DNA of 64,000 bases from CAVVYA01 sp963752345 (GCA_963752345.1 CAVVYA010000006.1:1-64000), one strand, 5' to 3'; positions 8,463-17,393 are shown, counted from the first letter of the stretch. Translations and numbers: made by a program. The notes: a model not told the origin generated them from the letters alone.

Positions 8463-9388
8463 CTAGACGGCGGTCGCCGGCAGGCTCGCCAGATCGGATT
8501 TCAGCAGCGTGTCGCGGATATGGGTGATCGCGCGCTCCGCGTAAGGGCCGCGCTTCTTGGTCAGCCGGATCAGGCAAAGCGAGACCTCGCGCTTGGGGCG
8601 GATCGGGAGCCGCACCAGCTGGCCCGTGTTGACTTCCGATGCCGCGACGATGGATGGCATGATGGCGACCCCCATGCCCGAACGGATCATGGTTTTGATC
8701 GCGGCGGGCCGGTCCGCGGTCGCGACCACCGTGGGTTCGATGCCGCGATCCTTGAACATAGATCTGACAAGCAGGCCATAGCCGATGGAAGGATCATTCA
8801 TGATCAACGGCTGATGGGCGATCTCCGAAAGGTCAACGGGTTCTTTGCGTTTCGCCATCGGATGGTCGGGCCGCACGAACAAGGCCATTTCCACATAGGC
8901 GATTTCTTCCCAAGTGAGAACCGGGTGGCCGCTTTTCGTGCTGAATTCGACGGTGAAGCCGAGGTCCAAGACTTCCTGCATGACCAGGCTTTGGATCTTC
9001 GGCGCCATGGCTGACATGAACGAGATTTGAACATCGGGTGTTTGCGACTGGAGGGCGTCGACGATCAACGGAAAAAGGAACTCGACGAATTCGTCGACAT
9101 GCCAATGGAAAAGCTGGAATTGATTCCCGGTTTGAGCCGACGGGCCAAATCCTTGAGGCTGGCAAAGCCATCCATAATCTCCTGAGCGCGGTGCAGGAAG
9201 ATCTGACCAGGTTCGGTAATTCCTATACCCCGCCCGGTCCGCTTGAACAGGGGGAAGCCCAGCTCCTCCTCCAGAAGGCTGACCTGTTCGCTCACAGTCG
9301 GCTGAGAAATAAACAGTTTTTCCGCAGCACGGCTGAAACTCAGCTCGTCGCGGACGGCGAGTGCATAGGTCAGTTGGCGCTCGTTCAC
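8463..9388 (-). pseudogene. LysR-family regulator of module 3 (frameshifted)
   Basis: Two frames together make one LysR protein of about 308 residues. The N-terminal part NERQLTYALAVRDELSFSR contains the winged HTH (FISQPTVSEQVSLLEEELG). The effector domain starts at LIVDALQSQTPDVQISF in the next frame. The break falls at a run of five T/A bases near 9069-9073. Adding one base to the run gives SSSSFFPLIVDAL and restores the gene. GTG at 9388 is preferred as start because a GAGGGA motif precedes it and because NERQL is the normal LysR beginning. It is divergent from the module 3 genes, with a T-N11-A palindrome at 9411-9425 between them. The truncation may be a sequence error. Confidence 0.8.
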
Positions 9389-9410
9389 GGCCCGAATCCC
9401 TCTGTAAGAT

Positions 9411-9425
9411 ATAGGCATAGCCTAT
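9411..9425. promoter_or_regulatory. LysR-type T-N11-A operator candidate
   Basis: ATAGGC-ATA-GCCTAT is a perfect dyad that contains the classical LysR box form T-N11-A (T9412 to A9424). It lies between the divergent LysR gene (start 9388) and the module 3 HO-like gene (start 9515). This is the expected position for autoregulation and activation of module 3. Confidence 0.6.
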
Positions 9426-9514
9426 GGCAGATTATAAATGGCGATTGGACTTCGGGTCCACGGAGTTGTCATCTGTGTGACAGCAAATCTCTGAATGGTC
9501 ATGGTGTAGAGACG

Positions 9515-10288
9515 ATGAGCGCCGCAAAAATTCCCTCAGTTTCCAAACATGGCGTGGACCTCACGGGTTTCACGGCGGAAATCCGTGCGATGGCCAACTG
9601 GCAGTACCAATGCCCACAAAGCCAGCGCCTCTACTCGCTGCCGCTCTCCATGGAGCGCGCCCGGGTGTGGACCCTGCAGATGGCATTCTGGATCCTCAAC
9701 CGCCGCGAATGCTGGGCCTTCGCCCAGGCGCTGGCGCCGATGGCGGTCAAGAAGCTGATCTGGGCTCACGAAGAGGACGAACTCGCGGGCAACAAGGAGC
9801 GCCAGGTGGAAGACCACTACGCTCTGGAAATTCGTCAGGCGAAGGTGCTGGGCCTCACCGCCGAGGAATTCGCCAACACCCCGTGGCACGAAGGCACGCG
9901 GACGGTAATTTATGCTTGGCGCCATCTGGTCAAGGACAGCCCTTGGCTCAAGTCGCTTGCTGCCTGCGCGGCACTCGAGGTGTCGAATTCGTCGGACTGG
10001 GTCGAGGGTGGCGGAAATTCGTTCCGCACGAGTCAGCGTTTCCAGCAGGAGCTCGGCATCTCCAAGGAAAAGTTGGTCAGCCACAAGGAGCATGTCGAAG
10101 TCGACGTGTCACATGGCACCATGCTGATCGACGTGGCCGAGACCTATGTCACGAACCCGGCCGAGCTCGACCTGATGCTCGAAGGGGCGCGTGAGACGTG
10201 GGAGCTCGAGCGGGTTTGGAAGGGCTTGCTGGCCGACATGATCGAGGCATTGCCGGAGCCGGCGGTACACAGCGCACGCACGGCGTAA
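9515..10288 (+). CDS. Heme-oxygenase-like (TenA/PqqC-fold) putative diiron protein, module 3
   Basis: A 257-residue protein, paralogous to those at 1229 and 6610. Conserved candidate metal ligands are H85/E86 and E89 (A-H-E-E-D-E-L), H101 (D-H-Y), E155 (A-A-L-E) and H193, D197, H200 (E-H-x3-D-x2-H). The N-terminal RLYSLPLSMERARVW and the tryptophan-rich stretch WILNRRECWAFAQ are shared. It leads module 3, with a LysR-type dyad upstream and a stem-loop downstream before the aldolase gene. The start has only a weak ribosome site (AGAGACG). A redox role with two iron atoms is inferred from the ligand pattern. The reaction is unknown. Confidence 0.8.
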   Translation: MSAAKIPSVSKHGVDLTGFTAEIRAMANWQYQCPQSQRLYSLPLSMERARVWTLQMAFWILNRRECWAFAQALAPMAVKKLIWAHEEDELAGNKERQVEDHYALEIRQAKVLGLTAEEFANTPWHEGTRTVIYAWRHLVKDSPWLKSLAACAALEVSNSSDWVEGGGNSFRTSQRFQQELGISKEKLVSHKEHVEVDVSHGTMLIDVAETYVTNPAELDLMLEGARETWELERVWKGLLADMIEALPEPAVHSARTA

Positions 10289-10305
10289 CGAATCGACATG
10301 CCTGA

Positions 10306-10338
10306 GATCGGAGCCGCAGACCAGGACGGTCTCCGATC
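10306..10338 (+). other. Intercistronic stem-loop between HO-like and aldolase genes
   Basis: GATCGG at 10306-10311 and CCGATC at 10333-10338 pair. With a six-base bulge the stem extends through AGACC/GGTCT around the loop AGGAC. No T-tract follows, so it is more likely an RNA stability or processing element, or a weak attenuator, than a full terminator. Confidence 0.5.
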
Positions 10339-10371
10339 CAGGCTAATACAGCGGAGGTTGTGAGAACAGAC

Positions 10372-11331
10372 ATGCTCAGCGCCAAGGATCTCCATGGCCT
10401 ATGCGCCATGATGCCGGCATTCGCGACGGACGATGCTGCGAATATTCGTGCGACCTCGACCGTCGATGTGGGACGCCTGCATCACGGCGTGAACAAGATG
10501 ATCACCGACGGTGCCGATTGCCTGACCACCACGGGGAGCTTCGGCGAGTGCTATGCGCTGTTGCAGGATGAACTGCGCGTCCTGGTCAACGAGACGGTGA
10601 GCGCAGTCAAAGGCCGGGTCCCGGTCGTCGTCGGCGTGCCGTCGGAAAACGCCCGCGAGGCCGTGCAGAAGATCAAGATCGCCCAGGATGGCGGCGCCGA
10701 TGGCGTCATTGTCGGGGTGCCCTATTACATCCCGGCCACCGTGACCAACGCTTTGCACTTCTTCCGGGACATCTCCGAGTTGTTCCCAAAACTGGGCATC
10801 CTGATCTATCACAACCCGGCGCTGCACCGCATCAATCTGCCGATCGCCGCCTTCAAGGAAATCGTCAAGCTGCCTAACGTGGTCGGCATGAAGGACAGCC
10901 ATCGCGATGCGCTCGGTTTTGCCGAGCTCGATAAGATCGTGCACGGCAAGATCAGCGTGTTCTGCGGCCAATGGCAGTATTTCGATTATGCGGAGCTGGG
11001 CGCCGCCGGTTTCTGGTCGATCGATGCCTGGATGGGGCCGTGGCCGCTGTTGGCGTTGCGCGATGCGGTAAAGCGCGGTGACAAGGCGGAGGCACTCAAG
11101 ATCTCGCTCGATATCGCGGCCTGCAACACAACCGCGCTCGTCACCGACCTGCAATGGCGTGAGACGGCGGCGAAGATCGCCATCGAAGCCGCCGGCTACG
11201 TCAGGGTCGGGCCTCTACGCGCGCCGTTCCGCGAGATTCCGCAGCCTGTCGTGCAGGAACGTTACGATGCCGCTGCGAAGTGGCAGATCCTTTGCAAGAA
11301 GTATCAGGCTCAGAAGGCGATGGCAGTATGA
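10372..11331 (+). CDS. NahE-type hydratase-aldolase, module 3
   Basis: A 319-residue protein, co-linear with the one at 3154. It has TTTGSFGEC near 52-60, ILIYHNP with Tyr146, and VGMKDSH with Schiff-base candidate Lys174. The C-terminal AAGYVRVGPLRAPF is typical of the hydroxybenzylidenepyruvate hydratase-aldolase branch. Of two possible starts, ATG 10372 is preferred over GTG 10360 because it aligns with the paralogue's MISSKDLHG. The GGAGG at 10353 is too close to the GTG. The presumed role is retro-aldol cleavage yielding pyruvate and an aldehyde. It is followed by the module 3 Bug receptor and bicupin. Bacterial DapA or N-acetylneuraminate lyase is the less likely alternative. Confidence 0.86.
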   Translation: MLSAKDLHGLCAMMPAFATDDAANIRATSTVDVGRLHHGVNKMITDGADCLTTTGSFGECYALLQDELRVLVNETVSAVKGRVPVVVGVPSENAREAVQKIKIAQDGGADGVIVGVPYYIPATVTNALHFFRDISELFPKLGILIYHNPALHRINLPIAAFKEIVKLPNVVGMKDSHRDALGFAELDKIVHGKISVFCGQWQYFDYAELGAAGFWSIDAWMGPWPLLALRDAVKRGDKAEALKISLDIAACNTTALVTDLQWRETAAKIAIEAAGYVRVGPLRAPFREIPQPVVQERYDAAAKWQILCKKYQAQKAMAV

Positions 11332-11445
11332 GCGGGGCATCGCAGGAGGGACGTCATCGCCGCGAAAATTCCAAGGGATGCCTTCCGACATGCCAGCAGT
11401 GCCGACATCGAGCCTGATGATGTGATTCAACGATAGGAGGGTAGG

Positions 11446-12507
11446 GTGCGCAAATTGTGGTCCACGAGAGGAAAGATTTTGGGCTTGGCCCTGGGCACCG
11501 TTCTGGCGCTGCCGGTTTCGGCGCCGCTCCAGGCTCAGGAGGTTTCGTTCAAAGGCAAGCAGGTGACGATGATCATCTCGTCGACGCCCGGTGGCGGCAC
11601 CGACATGCTCGGCCGCCTCATCGGCCTGGCTATGACGAAATACCTGCCCGATCAGCCCAACTTCCTCTATCGCAATGACGGCGGCGCCGGCGGTATCAAC
11701 GCGCTCAACCGCTTCTACGTCGAAACGCCGCCAGACGGCCTGACTATCTTCACCGGCGCGGCGAACCAGCTCAACCCCATTAATCTGAGCCGGCCGCAGA
11801 TCAAATACGATCCAAGCCGCCTCGAACTGTTTGGCGGCTTGAGCAACGCCAGCGAATTCCTGCTTATCAGGGGCACCGCCATCAAGCAGCTGACCGAGCG
11901 CGGCGCACCTGTCACCGTGGCGGAAGTGGATGGCCTGCGCGCCGGCAGCATGATGGCGCTGTGGGGCGCCGACTATCTCGGCTGGAACATCAAGATGGTG
12001 GTGGGCTATCAGGGAACGGCAGCCATGATGCTCGCCTTGCAGCGCGGCGAAGTCGACATGGCCAGCAACAACAACCTCGAAGTGATCAAGCCGATCGTCG
12101 ACAAGAAGGAAGCGCTCTTCCTGGTGCAGACCGGTACGCTGAACAAAGGCAAGGTGGTGCCGAGCCGCGTCTATCCCGAGGTACCGATCTTCGCCAATCA
12201 GATCGAAAGCAAGCTTTCGGGTCTTCCGCTCGAGGTGTTTCGCGCTTGGGAGCATCAGGCCCATCTCGGCAAGTGGTATGCGCTGCCGCCTGGCACGCCC
12301 AAGGCCTATGTCGCGGCGTGGCGCGAGGCTTTCACCAAGGCGGCCAACGATCCGCAGTTCCGCGAGGTGGCGGTGAGCAAGATCGATCCCGACATTGAGG
12401 AAGTTCCGGTCCAGGCCTTGGACAAGATGTTTCAGAACCTCACCGACGCGGGCAAAAATGCCGCTGTGGTCCAGTATTTCGACGAACTGGCCAAAAAGCA
12501 TCGTTAG
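11446..12507 (+). CDS. Bug-family periplasmic solute receptor, module 3
   Basis: A 353-residue receptor with a GTG start preceded by AGGAGG, a signal peptide ending near LQAQEVS, and the Bug loop GKQVTMIISSTPGGGTDM. ALWGADYLGWNIKMVVGY and LGKWYALPPGTP match the receptors of modules 1 and 2. It is placed between the aldolase and bicupin genes in module 3, unlike modules 1 and 2 where the receptor comes last. It probably delivers the module's substrate to an unlinked transporter. The ligand is unknown, most likely a small carboxylate. Confidence 0.9.
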   Translation: MRKLWSTRGKILGLALGTVLALPVSAPLQAQEVSFKGKQVTMIISSTPGGGTDMLGRLIGLAMTKYLPDQPNFLYRNDGGAGGINALNRFYVETPPDGLTIFTGAANQLNPINLSRPQIKYDPSRLELFGGLSNASEFLLIRGTAIKQLTERGAPVTVAEVDGLRAGSMMALWGADYLGWNIKMVVGYQGTAAMMLALQRGEVDMASNNNLEVIKPIVDKKEALFLVQTGTLNKGKVVPSRVYPEVPIFANQIESKLSGLPLEVFRAWEHQAHLGKWYALPPGTPKAYVAAWREAFTKAANDPQFREVAVSKIDPDIEEVPVQALDKMFQNLTDAGKNAAVVQYFDELAKKHR

Positions 12508-12524
12508 CGGCGTGTTGGGGGGAA

Positions 12525-12555
12525 CCGGCCGGATGCGCTAACCGCATCCGGCCGG
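12525..12555 (+). other. Perfect 13-bp intercistronic hairpin
   Basis: Arms CCGGCCGGATGCG (12525-12537) and CGCATCCGGCCGG (12543-12555) pair perfectly around a five-base loop. It sits between the receptor stop (12507) and the bicupin start (12597). There is no T-run after it, so complete termination is doubtful. It could set expression of the upstream receptor against the downstream enzymes by protecting or cutting the mRNA. Confidence 0.6.
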
Positions 12556-12596
12556 CGCCTGCCTGTTGAGGAAGTCGGTTCGCAGGGAGGTATGGC

Positions 12597-13715
12597 GTGA
12601 TCAAGAAGCCAGAGGATATCAAGCTGACCAAAGCGCCAGCCTTGCTGCGCAACCCCTATCTGGAATGGGCGGATGGCGAGGGTGTGCCGGTCATCGAGGA
12701 CTTCGGGGTCTATCTTCATGGCGTCGAGACCAAGCCGTGGGCCCGGTTCGGCATGGACGGCGCCATCGTCCACCTTAAGGGGCGCGGCGATTTCATCTCG
12801 GTGTTTCTGTTCGACATCCGTCCCGGCGCCAAGTCCGTGCCGCAACGCCACCTTTACGAGCAGGTGATCTACGTCCTGTCGGGCCATGGCAGCACGACGG
12901 TGGAAACCGCAGCCGGCGACAAGCACACGTTCGAATGGGGCCCGGGCAGCCTGTTCGCTGTTCCGATGAACGTGCGCTACCAGCATTTCAATGGGTCGGG
13001 GAAGGAAACCGCCCGTCTTTCGGTGACCAACGATTTTTGCATCGTGATGAATCTGTTCCGCAGCACCGATTTCATTTTCGGCACGGAGCACCAGTTCAAG
13101 CACGAAATCTTCGTCGGCAACGGCTTCGCCGGCGAGGGCGAATACATCCCTGATCCGCGCGGCTTGGTGATGTGGGAAACCAACTTCGTCTCCGACGTCG
13201 CGACCGCCGAGCTCGTTGCCTATGAAAAGCGCGGGCCCGGCAGCGCTACCATGACCTATATCCTGGCCGATGTCGGTATGCATGCCCATTGCTCCCACAT
13301 CCCGGTCGGGCGTTATAAGGCCGCCCACAAGCATGGGCCGGACTATCACATCGTGATCATCACCGGCGAGGGCTACTCGCTGCTGTGGTACGAGGGTCAG
13401 AAGGATTTCGTGCGCATAGACTGGTCGCCGGGCTGGATGTTCGCGCCGCCCGACCAGATGTTCCACCAGCATTTCAACACCAGCCCTCAACCGGCGCTCT
13501 ACATGGCTACGGCGCTCGGCAACGACCGATACCCGTTCACCGAAAAGAACCGTCTGGGCAAGCTCGGCGTCGATGTCAGTGTCGCCGATGGCGGCATGCA
13601 GATCGAGCTGGAGGACCAGGATCCACGCATTCATCAAATGTATCTGGATGCGCTTGCCAGGCATGGCATACCCTGCGCCATGACCAATGTCCCAAAACGG
13701 GCGCTTCGCGCATAG
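12597..13715 (+). CDS. Two-cupin (bicupin) putative dioxygenase, module 3
   Basis: A 372-residue double cupin related to those at 2015 and 5483. Cupin 1 has VPQRHLYEQVIYVLSGHG and YQHFNGSGKE. Cupin 2 has KAAHKHGPDYH and MFHQHFNTSPQP. The metal site is complete in the second half (HKH, then His) and reduced in the first. The GTG start is supported by AGGGAGGTATGGC upstream. It comes after a strong hairpin and is followed 28 bases later by the gentisate-dioxygenase-like gene, so two different double cupins are encoded side by side. The substrate is unknown. An oxygenase role is inferred. Confidence 0.85.
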   Translation: MIKKPEDIKLTKAPALLRNPYLEWADGEGVPVIEDFGVYLHGVETKPWARFGMDGAIVHLKGRGDFISVFLFDIRPGAKSVPQRHLYEQVIYVLSGHGSTTVETAAGDKHTFEWGPGSLFAVPMNVRYQHFNGSGKETARLSVTNDFCIVMNLFRSTDFIFGTEHQFKHEIFVGNGFAGEGEYIPDPRGLVMWETNFVSDVATAELVAYEKRGPGSATMTYILADVGMHAHCSHIPVGRYKAAHKHGPDYHIVIITGEGYSLLWYEGQKDFVRIDWSPGWMFAPPDQMFHQHFNTSPQPALYMATALGNDRYPFTEKNRLGKLGVDVSVADGGMQIELEDQDPRIHQMYLDALARHGIPCAMTNVPKRALRA

Positions 13716-13743
13716 GCGCAAGCCCTGCGGGGAAGACGCGAGG

Positions 13744-14796
13744 ATGGCCATGAGTTTCGATTACACGGATGACCTGAAGGCTTTCGACGCTGAACTCGCG
13801 GCGCGTCAGATGCGCGGCCAGTGGCAATTCGCCGCGCCCTCCAAGGACGGCAATACCGGCGGCGATATGCGCCACGAGCCGAATGCGGCCGGTGTTCCCT
13901 ATATCTGGCATTGGTCGGACGTGGAGCCGCTGATCGCCAAGTCATGCGATGCGCTCCAGGCGAGCTTCACGGCGCGGCGCGCGCTCGCCTTCAAGAACCC
14001 GACCCTGCCGCGATGCACCGCGCAGACCATGCAGATGTCCGTGCAGGTCATCCGGCCAGGGGAGATCGCCTGGGCTCACCGCCACACGATCGCGGCGATC
14101 CGCTTCGTCATTATCGGTAATTCCCAGCTCTACACCGTGGTGGATGGCATCGCTTATGCCATGGACGACAATGATCTGGTGCTCACGCCCAAATGGACTT
14201 GGCATGATCACCATAACGATTCCGACGAGATCGCCGCCTGGCTCGATGTGCTCGACGTACCTTTGGTTGGGGGCCTGAACCAGGGTTTCTACGAAGAGCT
14301 CGGCGAAACCACCCAGCCGATCCGCAACCGGCTCGACCGCGGCAACCCAGGCCTGCGCGCCGCGTGGGACGGCCATGCCAATGTGTGGCCGGGCGACTGC
14401 CGTTATCCATGGCGCGATACCGAGCCGCTGCTCCAATCGTTCGACGGCGTCAAAGGGTCGGACACCGACGGCATCATCCTCGATTACGTCAACCGCGCGA
14501 CGCAGGGTCCCACCCTCACCACGCTCAACTGCCAAATCCAGCGCCTGCCGCCAGGTTTCTCCGGCCGGCCCCATCGCCACACCAGCAGCGCGGTCTATTT
14601 CGTGGTGCGCGGCGAAGGCACCACCGAAGCGGGCGATGTAAAGATGGAATGGTCGCGCCGGGATTCCTTCGTGGTGCCGAACTGGACTTGGCACCGCCAC
14701 ATCAACAGATCGAAAACCGAGGACGCGATCCTGTTCACGGTGAATGACGAGCCAGTGATGAAAAGCCTCGATTACTACCGCGAGGAACGAGGCTAG
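13744..14796 (+). CDS. Gentisate 1,2-dioxygenase-like double cupin
   Basis: A 350-residue protein with two cupin halves in the layout of gentisate 1,2-dioxygenase. The first half has AWAHRHTIAAIRFVI, then VLTPKWTWHDHHND. The second has GRPHRHTSSAVYFVV, then VPNWTWHRHIN. The HRH pair and downstream His supply Fe(II) ligands in this family. The known reaction is oxygen-dependent ring opening of gentisate to maleylpyruvate; salicylate or hydroxynaphthoate-type acids are alternatives in relatives. It belongs to module 3, after the bicupin and before the deacetylase. Of two nearby ATGs (13744, 13750) the first follows the purine-rich GGGGAAGACGCGAGG. The exact substrate is not fixed by sequence. 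Confidence 0.85.
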   Translation: MAMSFDYTDDLKAFDAELAARQMRGQWQFAAPSKDGNTGGDMRHEPNAAGVPYIWHWSDVEPLIAKSCDALQASFTARRALAFKNPTLPRCTAQTMQMSVQVIRPGEIAWAHRHTIAAIRFVIIGNSQLYTVVDGIAYAMDDNDLVLTPKWTWHDHHNDSDEIAAWLDVLDVPLVGGLNQGFYEELGETTQPIRNRLDRGNPGLRAAWDGHANVWPGDCRYPWRDTEPLLQSFDGVKGSDTDGIILDYVNRATQGPTLTTLNCQIQRLPPGFSGRPHRHTSSAVYFVVRGEGTTEAGDVKMEWSRRDSFVVPNWTWHRHINRSKTEDAILFTVNDEPVMKSLDYYREERG

Positions 14797-14836
14797 GTGC
14801 GGCGGAGCGCGGCAAGAACCTAGAAAGCAGGCAGAG

Positions 14837-15718
14837 ATGCAACCGGGTCGCTACGGTCCATTCGCTTATTCGCCGATCACACGCAGGCCGAAGTTTCGCT
14901 GGGCGAATGGCGATACGCTCGCGCTTTGGGTCATTCCCAATATCGAATTCTTCGCGCTCGACAACTCGATGCCGACCGCGCCGGGCGTGCCTGTCAGCAA
15001 GATCCCCGATGTCTACAGCTGGTCGATTCGCGACTACGGCAATCGGGTTGGCGTGTTCCGGTTAATGGATCTCTTGTCGAAGCACCGCATCCGCGGCACC
15101 GTGGCGCTCAACAGCAACCTGTGCGAGGTCCATCCGGAGATCATTCAGGACGTGGTGGCGCTCGATTGGGAATTGATGGGCCATAACCAGACCAACACGC
15201 GGCGCTTGAATACACTGCCGCCTGACGAGGAGCATGGCGTCATCCGCGCCACGCTCGACACCATTGAGAAAGCGTCAGGCAAGCGTCCCAAGGGCTGGCT
15301 CGGCTCGGGTCTGCAGGAAACCTGGAATACCTTGGGCTACCTGGCTCAGGAAGGCGTCGCCTACGTCGCCGACTGGGTCAACGATGATCAGCCCTACCGC
15401 ATGGATGCTGATGGGCGGACCATGGTTGCGGTGCCCTATTCCTGCGAGATCAACGACAAGCCGGCCTACGAGACGTTCGGCCGCACGGCCGACGAATTCG
15501 CTCACATGATCTGCCGCCAGTTCGATGTGCTATACGAGGAAAGTCAGCAGTCTGCCCGTGTGATGGCGATCGCGCTCCATCCGTATCTCAGCGGCCAGCC
15601 TCACCGCATCACCGCGCTCGATGCGGCGCTCACCCATATTTGCGCCCACGAGGGGGTGTGGCGTGCGACAGGGAGCGAGATCGCAAACAGCTATCTGCAG
15701 GCGACTGCGGGTAAATAG
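14837..15718 (+). CDS. Polysaccharide deacetylase-fold hydrolase (PuuE-like)
   Basis: A 293-residue protein of the NodB/polysaccharide deacetylase fold, in the branch that includes PuuE allantoinase. Visible are NIEFFALDNSMP, the DYGNRVGVFRLMDLL stretch, GTVALNSNLCE, WELMGHNQTNTRRL and the late ALHPYLSGQPHR. There is no signal peptide, so it is cytoplasmic. In this family the members hydrolyse C-N bonds of cyclic imides or amides, not only sugars. It ends module 3, 40 bases after the gentisate-dioxygenase-like gene, and converges with the MmgE/PrpD gene. A ring-opening or deamidating role for a nitrogen-containing intermediate is a reasonable guess. Confidence 0.82.
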   Translation: MQPGRYGPFAYSPITRRPKFRWANGDTLALWVIPNIEFFALDNSMPTAPGVPVSKIPDVYSWSIRDYGNRVGVFRLMDLLSKHRIRGTVALNSNLCEVHPEIIQDVVALDWELMGHNQTNTRRLNTLPPDEEHGVIRATLDTIEKASGKRPKGWLGSGLQETWNTLGYLAQEGVAYVADWVNDDQPYRMDADGRTMVAVPYSCEINDKPAYETFGRTADEFAHMICRQFDVLYEESQQSARVMAIALHPYLSGQPHRITALDAALTHICAHEGVWRATGSEIANSYLQATAGK

Positions 15719-15909
15719 CGCGCGACGCAAAATAGCCATCCCTTCGCGATTCAACTTTTTCGCAAATTCGAGGGTCAAAGGCTACGGTCGGCGCGATCCG
15801 CCGTCATCGCTGCACTCGCGAGTTCGAATCCTTTGCCAGCCAGCAAGTCTGGTCTCTCACGCAAATGCACTGCACAAGAGCATAGCGCGCCGCAAGCATC
15901 GTGCGTTCA

Positions 15910-17316
15910 TTAGGCGCGCGCCGAGAAGCCAAGCTCCCGTCCTATTCCATATCCGTCGCGAAGAGGGCCATGAGACCGCGGATCGAGTTGGCCGAACTCG
16001 AGGGCGCTGACCGTGTGCAAGACCGCGTCCTGAACCTCCGGGGCCATGATAGCGCGGGCGCAGGATCGGAACTTATCGGCGGCCTGATCGAAGGAGAACG
16101 GATTGCGGGCATGGCCGGGCGCGAAGAGCATCTCTGCTTGCAGGCTTCGTCCGTCGATGGTCTCCACGTTCAACACGGCGACGAAGCTGTTGGGCGCGCG
16201 CTCGGCGAGTTCGCGGCTAGTCGTGTATTCGATGCGCGCCATGGTGGCGACGATCTCGGGTGAGGCCCAGCGTTCTCCCTCGAATTGGCGGGCGGACAAT
16301 TCGCCGTCGCTCAGCGTGACCGCGAGCAGGAAGCTGAAGCTGTGATCGGCGGATTCGCGCGAGTGCGGGTGATGGCGGTCGCGGTCGCCGAGATGGTCAC
16401 GGACCACGGGCAGGTCTGCCATGACCACCCGGATGCGGGTAATCTCGGACAAGGCCAGGGCATGCTCTGCGCGCAGCCGCTGCGCGGCGCCGACGAGGGC
16501 CTGAGCAGTCGCCACGCAGGGATAGGCTTTGATATGGCTGTCCATGATCCGCAATGAGTCAGGCCGCGCCGGCGCGAGATCGAGGGCGGCCGCATTGGGG
16601 AAAACCGTGCGGCCGAGGCCGCGCCGGCTTTCCAGCACGCCGAGCGGGCCAGTGACACCTGCCTTGGCCAGAAGCGCGGCCTGCACGCCCTGCTGTGCCA
16701 CCAGCGCATTGGCAAGACTCTTCGCACCGGAGACGTTGCCGTCGCGCACGCCCGCGGTCGTCGGCGCATGGCCGGCGCCCAATGCCAGGGCATGGGCCGT
16801 CGCGTCCTGATCGAGTCCGAGCAGCTTGGCGGCAACGGCCGGCGCGACGAGGCCCGACACGGTGACATGATCCCACAGGCTGTCCGTGGCCATCGTGTCG
16901 GCCAGCCTGCCATAAAGCTCGTAGGCCAGCGCGATGGCGGCCAGCACGTCAGCGCCGGAACGGTTGGCGCTCTCGCCCGCCGACAATGCGACGGCGATGT
17001 TGTCGCTCGGATGGCCGGTGATCCGGATGCCTCCTGAAAAATCGTTGAGGTCCAGGGTGCGGATCAGCATGCCGTTTGCCAACGTCGCCTGTGGCAGCGA
17101 TGTGCGGCGCGATCTGCCGATCACCGTGCATTGCTTCGCGCCGCCCATGTCGCGCACCAGATCGAGAAGGCGTCGCGTCGCCGGTTCGTCGAGTGCGGCG
17201 ACGGCACAAGCCAGGGAATCGAGCAGCAGGATGCGTGCCTTCTCCAGGGCGTGTTGTGGAAGGCTGGGCGTGGCAAAATCCGCCACGAAACGCGAAAGGT
17301 CTTGGATCAGGGTCAT
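15910..17316 (-). CDS. MmgE/PrpD family protein
   Basis: A 468-residue protein of the MmgE/PrpD family, which includes 2-methylcitrate dehydratase, cis-aconitate decarboxylase and epimerases of small polycarboxylates. Visible features are LDSLACAVAALDEPATRR near the N-terminus, LDLNDFSGGIRITGHPSDNI, and SHIKAYPCVATAQALV. ATG 17316 (MTLIQDLSRF) fits the family start better than an upstream ATG at 17379. It lies downstream of the IclR gene on the same strand (gap 77 bases), which may control it. The precise substrate cannot be told from sequence. Confidence 0.88.
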   Translation of the reverse strand: MTLIQDLSRFVADFATPSLPQHALEKARILLLDSLACAVAALDEPATRRLLDLVRDMGGAKQCTVIGRSRRTSLPQATLANGMLIRTLDLNDFSGGIRITGHPSDNIAVALSAGESANRSGADVLAAIALAYELYGRLADTMATDSLWDHVTVSGLVAPAVAAKLLGLDQDATAHALALGAGHAPTTAGVRDGNVSGAKSLANALVAQQGVQAALLAKAGVTGPLGVLESRRGLGRTVFPNAAALDLAPARPDSLRIMDSHIKAYPCVATAQALVGAAQRLRAEHALALSEITRIRVVMADLPVVRDHLGDRDRHHPHSRESADHSFSFLLAVTLSDGELSARQFEGERWASPEIVATMARIEYTTSRELAERAPNSFVAVLNVETIDGRSLQAEMLFAPGHARNPFSFDQAADKFRSCARAIMAPEVQDAVLHTVSALEFGQLDPRSHGPLRDGYGIGRELGFSARA

Positions 17317-17393
17317 GGGTCGTCCCGTTTGCGGTCCTGCGGTCCCGGGCCCATCCTGTGACACGGGCTCGAGGCGCACGCCCGATGCGTGGG

